A stretch of DNA of 64,000 bases from Synchiropus splendidus (GCF_027744825.2 NC_071349.1:1426001-1490000); one strand, 5' to 3'; positions 13,101-27,212 are shown, counted from the first letter of the stretch. Made by a program: numbers and translations. The notes: generated by a model not told the origin, from the sequence alone.

Positions 13101-13400
13101 ATCTATGCTGTCTGAAGTGTTTTTCCAAAGTTATCAACATTTTTATGTTTGGCGTTCTGGAAACCACCTTATCTCAGGCTGAAAACAGGTTTTCTGCATT
13201 GTGCCATGACTTTGCAGGGAGGCTTCAGAACATGAAATTTTCACCTCCCACGAAAGCAGAAAGGGTCTTTCTAGTAATTGCACATCAAATCTAAGCTGTC
13301 TGAAGTGTTTTTCGAAAGTTTTCAACATTTTTATGTTTGGTGTTCCTGAATCGACCTTTTCTCAGGCTGAAAACGCATTTTACACATTGTGCCATACCTT
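10140..13400 (+). repeat. 10- and 16-monomer echoes across 10.1-13.4 kb
   Basis: The stretch 10315-10680 recurs at about 12175-12540, with the marks accttttctcaggctg, cacattttacacattg, tctaagtagtctgaag and tcacgtccaactatag. The offset is 1857 bp: ten units less 24, plus one. A second echo joins 10140-10300 to about 13125-13285 (ttctggaaaccacc, aaaacaggtttt, ccatgactttgc) at 2984 bp, sixteen units less 24. The missing 24 bases in both offsets are the deletion in the monomer at 10686, and the extra base is an insertion near 11969 (gcacatgacaatc). The arithmetic closes, which supports these alignments. Confidence 0.8.
10686..10849 (+). repeat. Truncated monomer, 164 bp (24-bp internal deletion)
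   Basis: This unit runs from one boundary word to the next in only 164 bp. After ttttccaaagtt it jumps to ccagaaacaacc, losing the T-rich stretch and the start of the CpG-rich part. The lost block is flanked by short direct repeats (gtt) in the neighbouring full-length relative at 10850, so slippage or microhomology-mediated loss is a plausible cause. It is the largest single indel I found in the window. Confidence 0.85.
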
Positions 13401-15364
13401 TGCAGGAAAGCTTCAGAACATGAAATTTTCACCTCCCACTATAGCAGAAAGGGTGTTTCTAGTAGTTGCACGTCAAATCTAAGCTGTCTGAAGTGTTTTT
13501 CCAAAGTTATCTACATTTTGATGTTTGGCGTTCCGGAATCGACCTTATCTGACGCTGAAAATGCGTTTTCTGCATTGTGCCATAACTTTGCAGGGAAGCT
13601 TCAGAACATGCAATTTTCACCTCCCATGATAGCAGAAAGGGTCTTTCGAGTAGTTGCACATCAAATCTATGCTGTCTGAAGTGTTTTTCCAAAGTTATCA
13701 ACATTTTGATGTTTGGCGTTCCGGAAACCCCCTTATCTCAGGCTGAAAACGTGTTTTCTGCATTGTGCCATAACTTTGCAGGGAGACTTCAGAACATGAA
13801 ATTTTCTCTTCCCACTATAGCAGAAAGGGTATTTCTAGTAGGTGCACATCAAATCTAAGCTGTCTGAAGTGTTTTTCAAAAGTTTTCAACATTTTTATGT
13901 TTGGTGTTCCTGAATCGACCTTATCTCTGGCCGAAAACGCGTTTTCTGCATTGTGCCATAACTTTGCAGGGAAGCTTCAGAACATGAAAATTTCACCTCC
14001 CACTATAGCAGAAAGGGTCTTTCGAGTAGGTGCACATCAAATCAAAGCTGTTTGAAGTGTTTTTCCAAAGTTATCAACACTTTTATGTTTGGCGTTCCGG
14101 AATCGACCTTATCTCAGGCTGAAAACACGATTTACGCATTCTGCCATAACTTTGCAGGGAAGCTTCAGAACATGAAATTTTTACCTCCCACTATAGCAGA
14201 AACGGTCTTTCTAGTAGTTGCACATCAAATCTAAGCTGTCTGAAGTGTTTTTCCAAAGTTCTCAACATTTTTATGTTTGGCGTTCTGAAATCAACCTCAT
14301 CTCAGGCTGAAAACGCGTTTAACGCATTGTGCCATAACTTTGCAGGCAAGCTTCAGAAAATGAAATTTTAACCTCCCACTATAGCAGAAAGGGTCTTTCT
14401 AGTAGTTGCACATCAAATCTAAGCTGTCGAAAGTGTTTTTCCAAAGTTATCAACATTTTTATGTTTGGCGTTTCGGAATCGACCTTATCTCCGGCTGAAA
14501 ACGCGTTTTCTGCATTGTGCCATAACTTTGCAGGGAAGCTTCAGAACATGAAATTTTAACCTCCCATTATAGCAGAAAAGGTCATTCTAGTAGTTGCACA
14601 TCAAATCTAAGCTGTCTTGAAGTGTTTTTCTAAAGTTATCAACATTTTTATGTTTGGCGTTCCGGAACCCACCTCATCTCAGTCTGAAAACGCGTTTTAC
14701 ATATTTTGCCATAACTTTGCAGGGAAGCTTAAGAACATGAAATTTTAACATCCCGCTATAGCAGAAATGGTCTTTCTAGTAGTTGCACATCAAATCTAAG
14801 CTGTCTGAAGTGTTTTTCCAAAGTTATCAACATTCTTATGTTTGGCGTTCCGGAATCAACCTTATCTCAGGCTGAAAACGCGTTTTACGCATTGTGCCAT
14901 AACTGTGCAGGGAAGCTTCAGAACATAAAATGTTCGCCTCCCACTATAGCAGATAGGGTCTTTCTAGTAGTTGCACATCAAATCTAAGCTGTCTGAAGTG
15001 TTTTCCCAAAGTTATCAACATTTTTATGTTTGGCGTTCTGGAACCCACCTTATCTCAGGGTGAAAACACGTTTTCTGCATTGAGCCATCACTTTGCAGGG
15101 AAGCTTCAGAACATGAAATTTTCACCTCCCACTACAGCAGAAAGGGTCTTTCTAGTAGTTGCAGAACAAATCTAAGCTGTCTGAAGTGTTTTTCCAAAGT
15201 CATCAACATTTTTATGTTTGGCGTTCTGGAACCCACCTTATCTCAGGCTGAAAACGCGTTTTCTGCATTGTGCCATAACTTTGCAGGGAGACTTCAGAAC
15301 ATGAAATTTTCTCCTCCCACTATAGCAGAAAGGGTTTTTCTAGTAGTTGCACATCAAATCTAAG

Positions 15365-16116
15365 TTGTCTGAAGTGTTTTTCCAAAGTTATCAACATTTT
15401 TATGTTTGGCGTTCCGGAATCGACCTTATCTCAGGCTGAAAACGCGTTTTCTGCATTGTGCCATAACTTTGCAGGGAAGCTTCAGAACATGAAATTTTAA
15501 CCTCCCACTATAGCAGAATGGGTCTTTCTAGTAGTTGCACATCAAATCTTAGCTGTCTGAAGTGTTTTTCCAAAGTTCTCAACATTTTTATGTTTGGCGT
15601 TCTGAAATCAACCTCATCTCAGGCTGAAAACGCGTTTAACGCATTGTGCCATAACTTTGCAGGGAAGCTTCAGAACATGAAAATTTCACCTCCCACTATA
15701 GCAGAAAGGGTCTTTCTAGTAGATGCACATCAAATCTAAGCTGTCTGAAGTGTTTTTCCAAAGTTATCAACATTTTTATGTTTGGCGTTCCGGAATCGAT
15801 CTTATCTCAGGCTGAAAACGCGTTTTCTGCATTGTGCCATAACTTTGCAGGGAAGCTTCAGAACATGAAATTTTAACCTCCCACTATAGCAGAATGGGTC
15901 TTTCTAGTAGTTGCACATCAAATCTTAGCTGTCTGAAGTGTTTTTCTAAAGTTCTCAACATTTTTATGTTTGGCGTTCTGAAATCAACCTCATCTCAGGC
16001 TGAAAACGCGTTTCACGCATTGTGCCATAACTTTGCAGGGAAGCTTCAGAAAATGAAATTTTAACCTCCCACTATAGCAGAAAGGGTCTTTCTAGTAGTT
16101 GCACATCAAATCTAAG
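15365..16116 (+). repeat. Tandem dimer duplication, 376 bp x 2
   Basis: Two adjacent copies of a linked pair of monomers. The first monomer has ggaatcgacc (ggaatcgatc in copy two), ttttaacctcccac and cagaatgggtc, and ends with the unusual tcttagctg. The second has aaagttctcaac, ttctgaaatcaacctcatc and a variant at the palindrome (gcgtttaacgc or gcgtttcacgc). This pair is the most widespread two-monomer module of the window. Related copies occur near 101-350, 19.15, 20.46, 27.2, 28.2, 29.3, 31.4, 31.7, 33.6, 37.7, 38.7, 56.4, 58.6 and 62.0 kb. Confidence 0.8.
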
Positions 16117-16429
16117 CTGTCGAAAGTGTTTTTCCAAAGTTATCAACATTTTTATGTTTGGCGTTTCGGAATCGACCTTATCTCCGGCTGAAAACGTGTT
16201 TTCTGCATTGTGCCATAACTTTGCAGGGAAGCTTAAGAACATGAAATTTTAACATCCCACTATAGCAGAAATGGTCTTTCTAGTAGTTGCACATCAAATC
16301 TAAGCTGTCTGAAGTGTTTTTCCAAAGTTATCAACATTCTTATGTTTGGCGTTCCGGAATCAACCTTATCTCAGGCTGAAAACGCGTTTTACGCATTGTG
16401 CCATAACTTTGCAGGGAAGCTTCAGAACA

Positions 16430-19400
16430 TGAAATGTTCGTCTCCCACTATAGCAGATAGAGTCTTTCTAGTAGTTGCACATCAAATCTAAGCTGTCTGA
16501 AGTGTTTTTCCAAAGTTATCAACATTTTTATGTTTGGCGTTCTGGAACCCACCTTATCTCAGGCTGAAAACACGTTTTCTGCATTGTGCCATAACTTTTC
16601 AGGGAAGCTTCAGAACATGAAATTTTCACCTCCCACTACAGCAGAAAGGGTCTTTCTAGTAGTTGCACATCATATCTAAGCTGTCTGAAGTGTTTTTCCA
16701 AAGTTATCAACATTTTTATGTTTGGTGTTCCGGAACCCACCTTATCTCAGGCTGAAAACAGGTTTTCTGCATTGTGCCATAACTTTGCAGGCAAGCTTCA
16801 GAACATGAAATTTTCACGTCCCACTATAGCAGAAAGGGTCTTTCTCGTAGTTGCACATCAAATCTAAGCTGTCTGAAGTGTTTTTCGAAAGTTTTCAACA
16901 TTTTTATGTTTGGTGTTCCTGAATCGACCTTATCTCAGGCCGAAAACGCGTTTTCTGCATTGTGCCATAACTTTGCAGGGAAGCTTCAGAACATGAAAAT
17001 TTCACCTCCCACTATAGCAGAAAGGGTCTTTCTAGTAGATGCACATCAAATCTAAGCTGTCTGAAGTGTTTTTCCAAAGTTATCAACATTTTTATGTTTG
17101 GCGTTCCGGAATCGACCTTATCTCAGGCTGAAAATGCGTTTTCTGCATTGTGCCAAAACTTTGCAGGGAAGCTTCAGAACATGAAATTTTAACATCCCAC
17201 TATAGCAGAAAGGGTCTTTCTAGTAGTTGCACATCAAATCTAAGCTGTCGAAAGTGTTTTTCCAAATTTATCAACATTTTTATGTTTGGCGTTTCGGAAT
17301 CGACCTTATCTCCGGCTGAAAACGTGTTTTCTGCATTGTGCCATAACTTTGCAGGGAAGCTTCATAACATGAAATTTTAACCTTCCATTATAGCAGAAAA
17401 GGTCATTCTAGTAGTTGCACATCAAATCTAAGCTGTCTTGAAGTGTTTTTCTAAAGTTATCAACATTTTTATATTTGGCGTTCCGGAATCAACCTTATCT
17501 CAGGCTGAAAACGCGTTTTACGCATTGTGCCATAACTTTGCAGGGAAGCTTCAGAACATGAAATGTTCGCCTCCCACTATAGCAGATAGGGTCTTTCTAG
17601 TAGTTGCACATCAAATCTAAGCTGTCTGAAGTGTTTTTCCAAAGTTATCAACATTTTTATGTTTGGCGTTCTGGAACCCACCTTATCTCAGGCTGAAAAC
17701 ACGTTTTCTGCATTGTGCCATAACTTTTCAGGGAAGCTTCAGAACATGAAATTTTCACCTCCCACTACAGCAGAAAGGGTCTTTCTAGTAGTTGCAGAGC
17801 AAATCTAAGCTGTCTGAAGTGTTTTTCCAAAGTTATCAACATTTTTATGTTTGGCGTTCTGGAACCCACCTTATCTCAGGCTGAAAACGCGTTTTCTGCA
17901 TTGTGCCATAACTTTGCAGGGAGACTTCAGAACATGAAATTTTCTCCTCCCACTATAGCAGAAAGGGTATTTCTAGTAGTTGCACATCAAATCTAAGTTG
18001 TCTGAAGTGTTTTTCCAAAGTTATCAACATTCTTATGTTTGGCGTTCCGGAACCCACCTTATTTCAGCCTGAAAACGCGTTTTACATATTTTGCCATAAC
18101 TTTGAGTGAAGCTTCAGAACATGAAATTTTAACATCCCACTATAGCAGAAAGGGTATTTCTAGTAGTTGCACATCAAATCTAAGTTGTCTGAAGTGTTTT
18201 TCCAAAGTTATCAACATTCTTATGTTTGGCGTTTCGGAATCGACCTTATGTCAGGCTGAAAACGCGTTTCCTGCATTGTGGCATAACTTTGCAGGGAAGC
18301 TTCAGAACATGAAATTTTCAACTCCCACTGTAGCAGAAAGGGTCTTTGTAGTAGTTGCACATCAAATCTAAGCTGTCTGAAGTGTTTTTCCAAAGTTATC
18401 AACATTTTTATGTTTGGCGTTCTGGAACCCACCTAATCTCAGGCTGAAAACGCGTTTTCTGCATTGTGCCATAACTTTTCATGGAAGGTTCAGAACATGA
18501 AATGTTCGCCTCCCACTATAGCAGATAGGGTCTTTCTAGTATTTGCACATCAAATCTAAGCTGTCTGAAGTGTTTTCCAAAGTTATCAACATTTTTATGT
18601 TTGGCGTTCTGGAACCCACCTTATCTCAACCTGAAAACGCGTTTTCTTGATTGTGCCATAACTTTGCAGGGAAGCTTCAGAACATGGAAATTTCACCTCC
18701 CACTATAGCAGAAAGGGTCATTCTAGTAGTTGCACATCAAATCTAAGCTGTCTTGACGTGTTTTTCTAAAGTTATCAACATTTTTATGTTTGGCGTTCCG
18801 GAACCCACCTTATCTCAGTCTGAAAACGCGTTTTACATATTTTGCCATAACTTTGCAGGGAAGCTTAAGAACATGAAATTTTCACATCCCACTATAGCAG
18901 AAATGGTCTTTCTAGTAGTTGCACATCAAATCTAAGCTGTCTGAAGTGTTTTTCGAAAGTTTTCAACATTTTTATGTTTGGTGTTCCTGAATCGACCTTA
19001 TCTCAGGCCGAAAACGCGTTTTCTGTATTGTGCCATAACTTTGCAGGGAAGCTTCAGAACATGGAAATTTCACCTCCCACTATAGCAGAAAGGGTCTTTC
19101 TCGTTGATGCACATCAAATCTAAGCTGTCTGAAGTGTTTTTCCAAAGTTATCAACATTTTTATGTTTGGCGTTCCGGAATCGACCTTGTCTCAGGCTGAA
19201 AACGCGTTTTCTGCATTGTGCCATAACTTTGCAGGGAAGCTTCAGAACATGAAATTTTAACCTCCCACTATAGCAGAATGGGTCTTTCTAGTAGTGCACA
19301 TCAAATCTTAGCTGTCTGAAGTGTTTTTCTAAAGTTCTCAACATTTTTATGTTTGGCGTTCTGAAATCCACCTCATCTCAGGCTGAAAACGCGTTTAACG

Positions 19401-21938
19401 CATTGGGCCATAACTTTGCAGGGAAGCTTCAGAAAATGAAATTTTAACCTCCCACTATAGCAGAAAGGGTCTTTCTAGTAGTTGCAGAGCAAATCTAAGC
19501 TCTCTGAAGTGTTTTTCCAAAGTTATCAACATTTTTATGTTTGGCGTTCTGGAACCCACGTTATCTCAGGCTGAAAACGCGTTTTCTGCATTGTGCCATA
19601 ACTTTGCAGGGAGACTTCAGAACATGAAATGTTCTCCTCCCACTATAGCAGAAAGGGTATTTCTAGTAGTTGTACATCAAATCTAAGCTGTCTGAAGTTT
19701 TTTTCCAAGGTTATCAACATTTTTATGTTTGGCGTTCTGGAACCCACCTAATCTCAGGCTGAAAACGCGTTTTCTGCATTGTGCCATAACTTTTCAGGGA
19801 AGGTTTAGAACATGAAATGTTCGCCTCCCACTATAGCAGATAGGGTCTTTCTAGTATTTGCACATCAAATCTAAGCTGTCTGAAGTGTTTTTCCAAAGTT
19901 ATCAACATTTTTATGTTTGGCGTTCTGGAACCCACCTTATCTCAAGCTGAAAACGCGTTTTCTGCATTGTGCCATAACTTTTCAGGGAAGCTTCAGAACA
20001 TTAAATGTTCGCCTCCCACTATAGCAGATAGGGTCTTTCTAGTATTTGCACATCAAATCTAAGCTGTCTGAAGTGTTTTTCCAAAGTTATCAACATTTTT
20101 ATGTTTGGCGTTCTGGAACCCACCTTATCTCAAGCTGAAAACGCGTTTTCTGCATTGTGCCATAACTTTGCAGGGAGACTTCAGAACATGAAATTTTCTC
20201 CTCCCACTACAGCAGAAAGGGTATTTCTAGTAGTTGCACATCAAATCTAAGCTGTCTGAAGTGTATTTCCAAAGTTATCAACATTTTTATGTTTGGCGTT
20301 CTGGTACCCACCTTATCTCAGGCTGAAAACGCGTTTTCTTCATTGTGCCAAAACTTCTCAGGGAAGCTTCAGAACATGAAATTTTCACCTCCCACTAGAG
20401 CAGAAAGGGTCTTTCTCGTAGATGCACATCAAATCTAAGCTGTCTAAAGTGTTTTTCCAAAGTTATCAACATTTTTATGTTTGGCGTTCCGGAATCGACC
20501 TTATCTCAGGCTGAAAACGCGTTTTCTGCATTGTGCCATAACTTTGCAGGGAAGCTTCAGAACATGAAATTTTAACCTCCCACTATAGCAGAATGGGTCT
20601 TTCTAGTAGTTGCACATCAAATCTTAGCTGTCTGAAGTGTTTTTCCAAAGTTCTCAACATTTTTATGTTTGGCATTCTGAAATCAACCTCATCTCAGGCT
20701 GAAAACGCGTTTAACGCATTGTGCCATAACTTTGCAGGGAAGCTTCAGAAAATGAAATTTTAACTTCCCACTATAGCAGAAAGGATCTTTCTAGTAGTTG
20801 CACATCAAATCTAAGCTGTCGAAAGTGTTTTTCCAAACATATCAACATTTTTATGTTTGGCGTTTCGGAATCGACCTTATCTCTGGCTGAAAACGCGTTT
20901 TCTGCATTGTGCCATAACTTTGCAGGGAAGCTTCAGAACATGAAATTTTAACCTCCCACTATGGCAGAAAAGGTCATTCTAGTAGTTGCTCATCAAATCT
21001 AAGCTGTCTTGAAGTGTTTTTCTAAAGTTATCAACATTTTTATGTTTGGCGTTCCGGAACCCACCTTATCTCAGTCTGAAAACGCATTTTACATATTTTG
21101 CCATAACTTTGCAGGGAAGCTTCAGAACATGAAATTTTCACGTCCCACTATAGCAGAAAAGGTCATTCTAGTAGTTGCACATCAAATCTAAGCTGTCTGA
21201 AGTGTTTTTCGAAAGTTTTCAACATTTTTATGTTTGGTGTTCCTGAATCGACCTTATCTCAGGCCGAAAACGCGTTTTCTGCATTGTGCCATAACTTTGC
21301 AGGGAAGCTTCAGAACATGAAATGTTCGCCTCCCACTATAGCAGATAGAGTCTTTCTAGTAGTTGCACATCAAATCTAAGCTGTCTGAAGTGTTTTTCCA
21401 AAGTTATCAACATTTTTATGTTTGGCGTTCTGGAACCCACCTTATCTCAGGCTGAAAACACGTTTTCTGCATTGTGCCATAACTTTTCAGGGAAGCTTCA
21501 GAACATGAAATTTTCACCTCCCACTACAGCAGAAAGGGTCTTTCTAGTAGTTGCACATCATATCTAAGCTGTCTGAAGTGTTTTTCCAAAGTTATCAACA
21601 TTTTTATGTTTGGTGTTCCGGAACCCACCTTATCTCAGGCTGAAAACAGGTTTTCTGCATTGTGCCATAACTTTGCAGGCAAGCTTCAGAACATGAAATT
21701 TTCACGTCCCACTATAGCAGAAAGGGTCTTTCTCGTAGTTGCACATCAAATCTAAGCTGTCTGAAGTGTTTTTCGAAAGTTTTCAACATTTTTATGTTTG
21801 GTGTTCCTGAATCGACCTTATCTCAGGCCGAAAACGCGTTTTCTGCATTGTGCCATAACTTTGCAGGGAAGCTTCAGAACATGAAAATTTCACCTCCCAC
21901 TATAGCAGAAAGGGTCTTTCTAGTAGTTGCACATCAAA
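16430..21938 (+). repeat. 26-monomer-offset duplication (16430-17030 and 21318-21918)
   Basis: About 600 bp match at an offset of 4888 bp, exactly 26 units. Marks in order: gcagataga(g)tc, aaaacacgttttctgc with acttttcaggg, ctacagcagaaag with cacatcatatct, then tggtgttccggaaccc with aaaacaggtttt, aggcaagcttcag and ttcacgtccc. After about 17030 the first arm has one more monomer than the second; both then enter the same unit, marked ccaaatttatcaac and cttcataacatg. Confidence 0.75.
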
Positions 21939-22318
21939 TCTAAGCTGTCGAAAGTGTTTTTCCAAATTTATCAACATTTTTATGTTTGGCGTTTCGGAAT
22001 CGACCTTATCTCCGGCTGAAAACGTGTTTTCTGCATTGTGCCATAACTTTGCAGGGAAGCTTCATAACATGAAATTTTAACCTTCCATTATAGCAGAAAA
22101 GGTCATTCTAGTAGTTGCACATCAAATCTAAGCTGTCTGAAGTGTTTTTCCAAAGTTATCAACATTTTTATGTTTGGCGTTCTGGAACCCACCTTATCTC
22201 AGGCTGAAAACACGTTTTCTGCATTGTGCCATAACTTTTCAGGGAAGCTTCAGAACATGAAATTTTCACCTCCCACTACAGCAGAAAGGGTCTTTCTAGT
22301 AGTTGCAGAGCAAATCTA

Positions 22319-25300
22319 AGCTGTCTGAAGTGTTTTTCCAAAGTTATCAACATTTTTATGTTTGGCATTCAGGAACCCACCTTATCTCAGGCTGAAAACG
22401 CGTTTTCTGCATTGTGCCATAACTTTGCAGGGAGACTTCAGAACATGAAATTTTCTCCTCCCACTATAGCAGAAAGGGTATTTCTAGTAGTTGCACATCA
22501 AATCTAAGTTGACTGAAGTGTTTTTCCAAAGTTATCAACATTCTTATGTTTGGCGTTCCGGAATCGACCTTATCTCAGGCTGAAAACGCGTTTCCTGCAT
22601 TGTGGCATAACTTTGCAGGGAAGCTTCAGAACATGAAATTTTCAACTCCCACTGTAGCAGAAAGGGTCTTTGTAGTAGTTGCACATCAAATCTAAGCTGT
22701 CTGAAGTGTTTTTCCAAAGTTATCAACATTTTTATGTTTGGCGTTCTGGAACCCACCTTATCTCAACCTGAAAACGCGTTTTCTTGATTGTGCCATAACT
22801 TTGCAGGGAAGCTTCAGAACATGAAATTTTCAACCTCCCACTACAGCAGAAAGGGTCTTTCTCGTAGATGCACATCAAATCTAAGCTGTCTGAAGTGTTT
22901 TTCGATAGTTTTCAACATTTTTATGTTTGGTGTTCCTGAATCGACCTTATCTCAGGCCGAAAACGCGTTTTCTGCATTGTGCCATAACTTTGCAGGGAAG
23001 CTTCAGAACATGAAAATTACACCTCCCACTATAGCAGAAAGGGTCTTTCTAGTAGATGCACATCAAATCTAAGCTGTCTGAAGTGTTTTTCCAAAGTTAT
23101 CAACATTTTTATGTTTGGCGTTCTGAAATCAACCTCATCTCAGGCTGAAAACGCGTTTCACGCATTGTGCCATAACTTTGCAGGGAAGCTTCAGAAAATG
23201 AAATTTTAACCTCCCACTATAGCAGAAAGGGTCTTTCTAGTAGTTGCACATCAAATCTAAGCTGTCGAAAGTGTTTTTCCAAAGTTATCAACATTTTTAT
23301 GTTTGGCGTTTCGGAATCGACCTTATCTCCGGCTGAAAACGTGTTTTCTGCATTGTGCCATAACTTTGCAGGGAAGCTTAAGAACATGAAATTTTCACGT
23401 CCCACTATAGCAGAAAGGGTCTTTCTCGTAGTTGCACATCAAATCTAAGCTGTCTGAAGTGTTTTTCGAAAGTTTTCAACATTTTTATGTTTGGTGTTCC
23501 TGAATCGACCTTATCTCAGGCCGAAAACGCGTTTTCTGCATTGTGCCATAACTTTGCAGGGAAGCTTCAGAACATGAAAATTTCACCTCCCACTATAGCA
23601 GAAAGGGTCTTTCTAGTAGATGCACATCAAATCTAAGCTGTCTGAAGTGTTTTTCCAAAGTTATCAACATTTTTATGTTTGGCGTTCCGGAATCGACCTT
23701 ATCTCAGGCTGAAAACGCGTTTTCTGCATTGTGCCAAAACTTTGCAGGGAAGCTTCAGAACATGAAATTTTAACATCCCACTATAGCAGAAAGGGTCTTT
23801 CTAGTAGTTGCACATCAAATCTAAGCTGTCGAAAGTGTTTTTCCAAATTTATCAACATTTTTATGTTTGGCGTTTCGGAATCGACCTTATCTCCGGCTGA
23901 AAACGTGTTTTCTGCATTGTGCCATAACTTTGCAGGGAAGCTTCATAACATGAAATTTTAACCTTCCATTATAGCAGAAAAGGTCATTCGAGTAGTTGCA
24001 CATCAAATCTAAGCTGTCTTGAAGTGTTTTTCTAAAGTTATCAACATTTTTATGTTTGGTGTTCCGGAACCCACCTTATCTCAGGCTGAAAACAGGTTTT
24101 ACGCATTGTGCCATAACTTTGCAGGGAAGCTTCAGAACATGAAATGTTCGCCTCCCACTATAGCAGATAGGGTCTTTCTAGTAGTTGCAGAGCAAATCTA
24201 AGCTGTCTGAAGTGTTTTTCCAAAGTTATCAACATTTTTATGTTTGGCGTTCAGGAACCCACCTTATCTCAGGCTGAAAACGCGTTTTCTGCATTGTGCC
24301 ATAACTTTGCAGGGAGACTTCAGAACATGAAATTTTCTCCTCCCACTATAGCAGAAAGGGTATTTCTAGTAGTTGCACATCAAATCTAAGTTGACTGAAG
24401 TGTTTTTCCAAAGTTATCAACATTCTTATGTTTGGCGTTCCGGAATCGACCTTATCTCAGGCTGAAAACGCGTTTCCTGCATTGTGGCATAACTTTGCAG
24501 GGAAGCTTCAGAACATGAAATTTTCAACTCCCACTGTAGCAGAAAGGGTCTTTGTAGTAGTTGCACATCAAATCTAAGCTGTCTGAAGTGTTTTTCCAAA
24601 GTTATCAACATTTTTATGTTTGGCGTTCTGGAACCCACCTTATCTCAACCTGAAAACGCGTTTTCTTGATTGTGCCATAACTTTGCAGGGAAGCTTCAGA
24701 ACATGAAATTTTCAACCTCCCACTACAGCAGAAAGGGTCTTTCTCGTAGATGCACATCAAATCTAAGCTGTCTGAAGTGTTTTTCCATAGTTTTCAACAT
24801 TTTTATGTTTGGTGTTCCTGAATCGACCTTATCTCAGGCCGAAAACGCGTTTTCTGCATTGTGCCATAACTTTGCAGGGAAGCTTCAGAACATGAAAATT
24901 ACACCTCCCACTATAGCAGAAAGGGTCTTTCTAGTAGATGCACATCAAATCTAAGCTGTCTGAAGTGTTTTTCCAAAGTTATCAACATTTTTATGTTTGG
25001 CGTTCTGAAATCAACCTCATCTCAGGCTGAAAACGCGTTTCACGCATTGTGCCATAACTTTGCAGGGAAGCTTCAGAAAATGAAATTTTAACCTCCCACT
25101 ATAGCAGAAAGGGTCTTTCTAGTAGTTGCACATCAAATCTAAGCTGTCGAAAGTGTTTTTCCAAAGTTATCAACATTTTTATGTTTGGCGTTTCGGAATC
25201 GACCTTATCTCCGGCTGAAAACGTGTTTTCTGCATTGTGCCATAACTTTGCAGGGAAGCTTAAGAACATGAAATTTTCACGTCCCACTATAGCAGAAAGG

Positions 25301-27212
25301 GTCTTTCTCGTAGTTGCACATCAAATCTAAGCTGTCTGAAGTGTTTTTCGAAAGTTTTCAACATTTTTATGTTTGGTGTTCCTGAATCGACCTTATCTCA
25401 GGCCGAAAACGCGTTTTCTGCATTGTGCCATAACTTTGCAGGGAAGCATCAGAACATGAAAATTTCACCTCCCACTATAGCAGAAAGGGTCTTTCTAGTA
25501 GATGCACATCAAATCTAAGCTGTCTGAAGTGTTTTTCCAAAGTTATCAACATTTTTATGTTTGGCGTTCCGGAATCGACCTTATCTCAGGCTGAAAACGC
25601 GTTTTCTGCATTGTGCCAAAACTTTGCAGGGAAGCTTCAGAACATGAAATTTTAACATCCCACTATAGCAGAAAGGGTCTTTCTAGTAGTTGCACATCAA
25701 ATCTAAGCTGTCGAAAGTGTTTTTCCAAATTTATCAACATTTTTATGTTTGGCGTTTCGGAATCGACCTTATCTCCGGCTGAAAACGTGTTTTCTGCATT
25801 GTGCCATAACTTTGCAGGGAAGCTTCATAACATGAAATTTTAACCTTCCATTATAGCAGAAAAGGTCATTCGAGTAGTTGCACATCAAATCTAAGCTGTC
25901 TTGAAGTGTTTTTCTAAAGTTATCAACATTTTTATGTTTGGTGTTCCGGAACCCACCTTATCTCAGGCTGAAAACAGGTTTTACGCATTGTGCCATAACT
26001 TTGCAGGGAAGCTTCAGAACATGAAATGTTCGCCTCCCACTATAGCAGATAGGGTCTTTCTAGTAGTTGCACATCAAATCTAAGCTGTCTGAAGTGTTTT
26101 TCCAAAGTTATCAACATTTTTATGTTTGGCGTTCTGGAACCCACCTTATCTCAGGCTGAAAACACGTTTTCTGCATTGTGCCATAACTTTTCAGGGAAGC
26201 TTCAGAACATGAAATTTTCACCACCCACTACAGCAGAAAGGGTCTTTCTAGTAGTTGCAGAGCAAATCTAAGCTGTCTGAAGTGTTTTTCCAAAGTTATC
26301 AACATTTTTATGTTTGGCGTTCAGGAACCCACCTTATCTCAGGCTGAAAACGCGTTTTCTGCATTGTGCCATAACTTTGCAGGGAGACTTCAGAACATGA
26401 AATTTTCTCCTCCCACTATAGCAGAAAGGGTATTTCTAGTAGTTGCACATCAAATCTAAGTTGTCTGAAGTGTTTTTCCAAAGTTATCAACATTCTTATG
26501 TTTGGCGTTCCGGAATCGACCTTATCTCAGGCTGAAAACGCGTTTCCTGCATTGTGGCATAACTTTGCAGGGAAGCTTCAGAACATGAAATTTTCAACTC
26601 CCACTGTAGCAGAAAGGGTCTTTGTAGTAGTTGCACATCAAATCTAAGCTGTCTGAAGTGTTTTTCCAAAGTTATCAACATTTTTATGTTTGGCGTTCTG
26701 GAACCCACCTAATCTCAGGCTGAAAACGCGTTTTCTGCATTGTGCCATAACTTTTCATGGAAGGTTCAGAACATGAAATGTTCGCCTCCCACTATAGCAG
26801 ATAGGGTCTTTCTAGTATTTGCACATCAAATCTAAGCTGTCTGAAGTGTTTTTCCAAAGTTATCAACATTTTTATGTTTGGCGTTCAGGAACCCACCTTA
26901 TCTCAACCTGAAAACGCGTTTTCTTGATTGTGCCATAACTTTGCAGGGAAGCTTCAGAACATGAAATTTTCAACCTCCCACTACAGCAGAAAGGGTCTTT
27001 CTCGTAGATGCACATCAAATCTAAGCTGTCTGAAGTGTTTTTCGATAGTTTTCAACATTTTTATGTTTGGTGTTCCTGAATCGACCTTATCTCAGGCCGA
27101 AAACGCGTTTTCTGCATTGTGCCATAACTTTGCAGGGAAGCTTCAGAACATGAAAATTACACCTCCCACTATAGCAGAAAGGGTCTTTCTAGTAGATGCA
27201 CATCAAATCTAA
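22319..27212 (+). repeat. 10/11/12-monomer HOR, three successive copies
   Basis: Units begin at 22319, 24201 and 26271 (monomer starting after ttgcagagcaaatcta). The spacing is 1882 bp, then 2070 bp: ten and eleven monomers. Later parts of the unit are spaced 1882 and 2258 bp, showing a further one-monomer gain in the third copy, a unit like that at 18.4 kb inserted near 26.65-26.84 kb. Shared marks: ggcattcagg or ggcgttcagg, cctgcattgtggc, tcaactcccactgtagc, ctcaacctgaaaac with ttcttgattgtg, tggtgttcctgaatcg with aaaattacacc, then ccaaatttatcaac. In the parts I compared only scattered single-base differences were seen. Confidence 0.88.
24170..24189 (+). other. Recombination junction with loss of one monomer
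   Basis: In the third HOR copy (near 26 kb) a monomer ending gcagatagggtc is followed by a complete monomer ending gcagaaagggtc then ttgcagagc. In the second copy these two are fused: gcagata at the left runs through a shared 20-bp stretch directly into gagcaaatc at the right. Exactly one unit is missing and the exchange lies within the 20 identical bases listed here. The unfused order is also present at 17.57-17.80 kb. This is a clear product of unequal exchange or slipped repair between neighbouring monomers. Confidence 0.8.
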
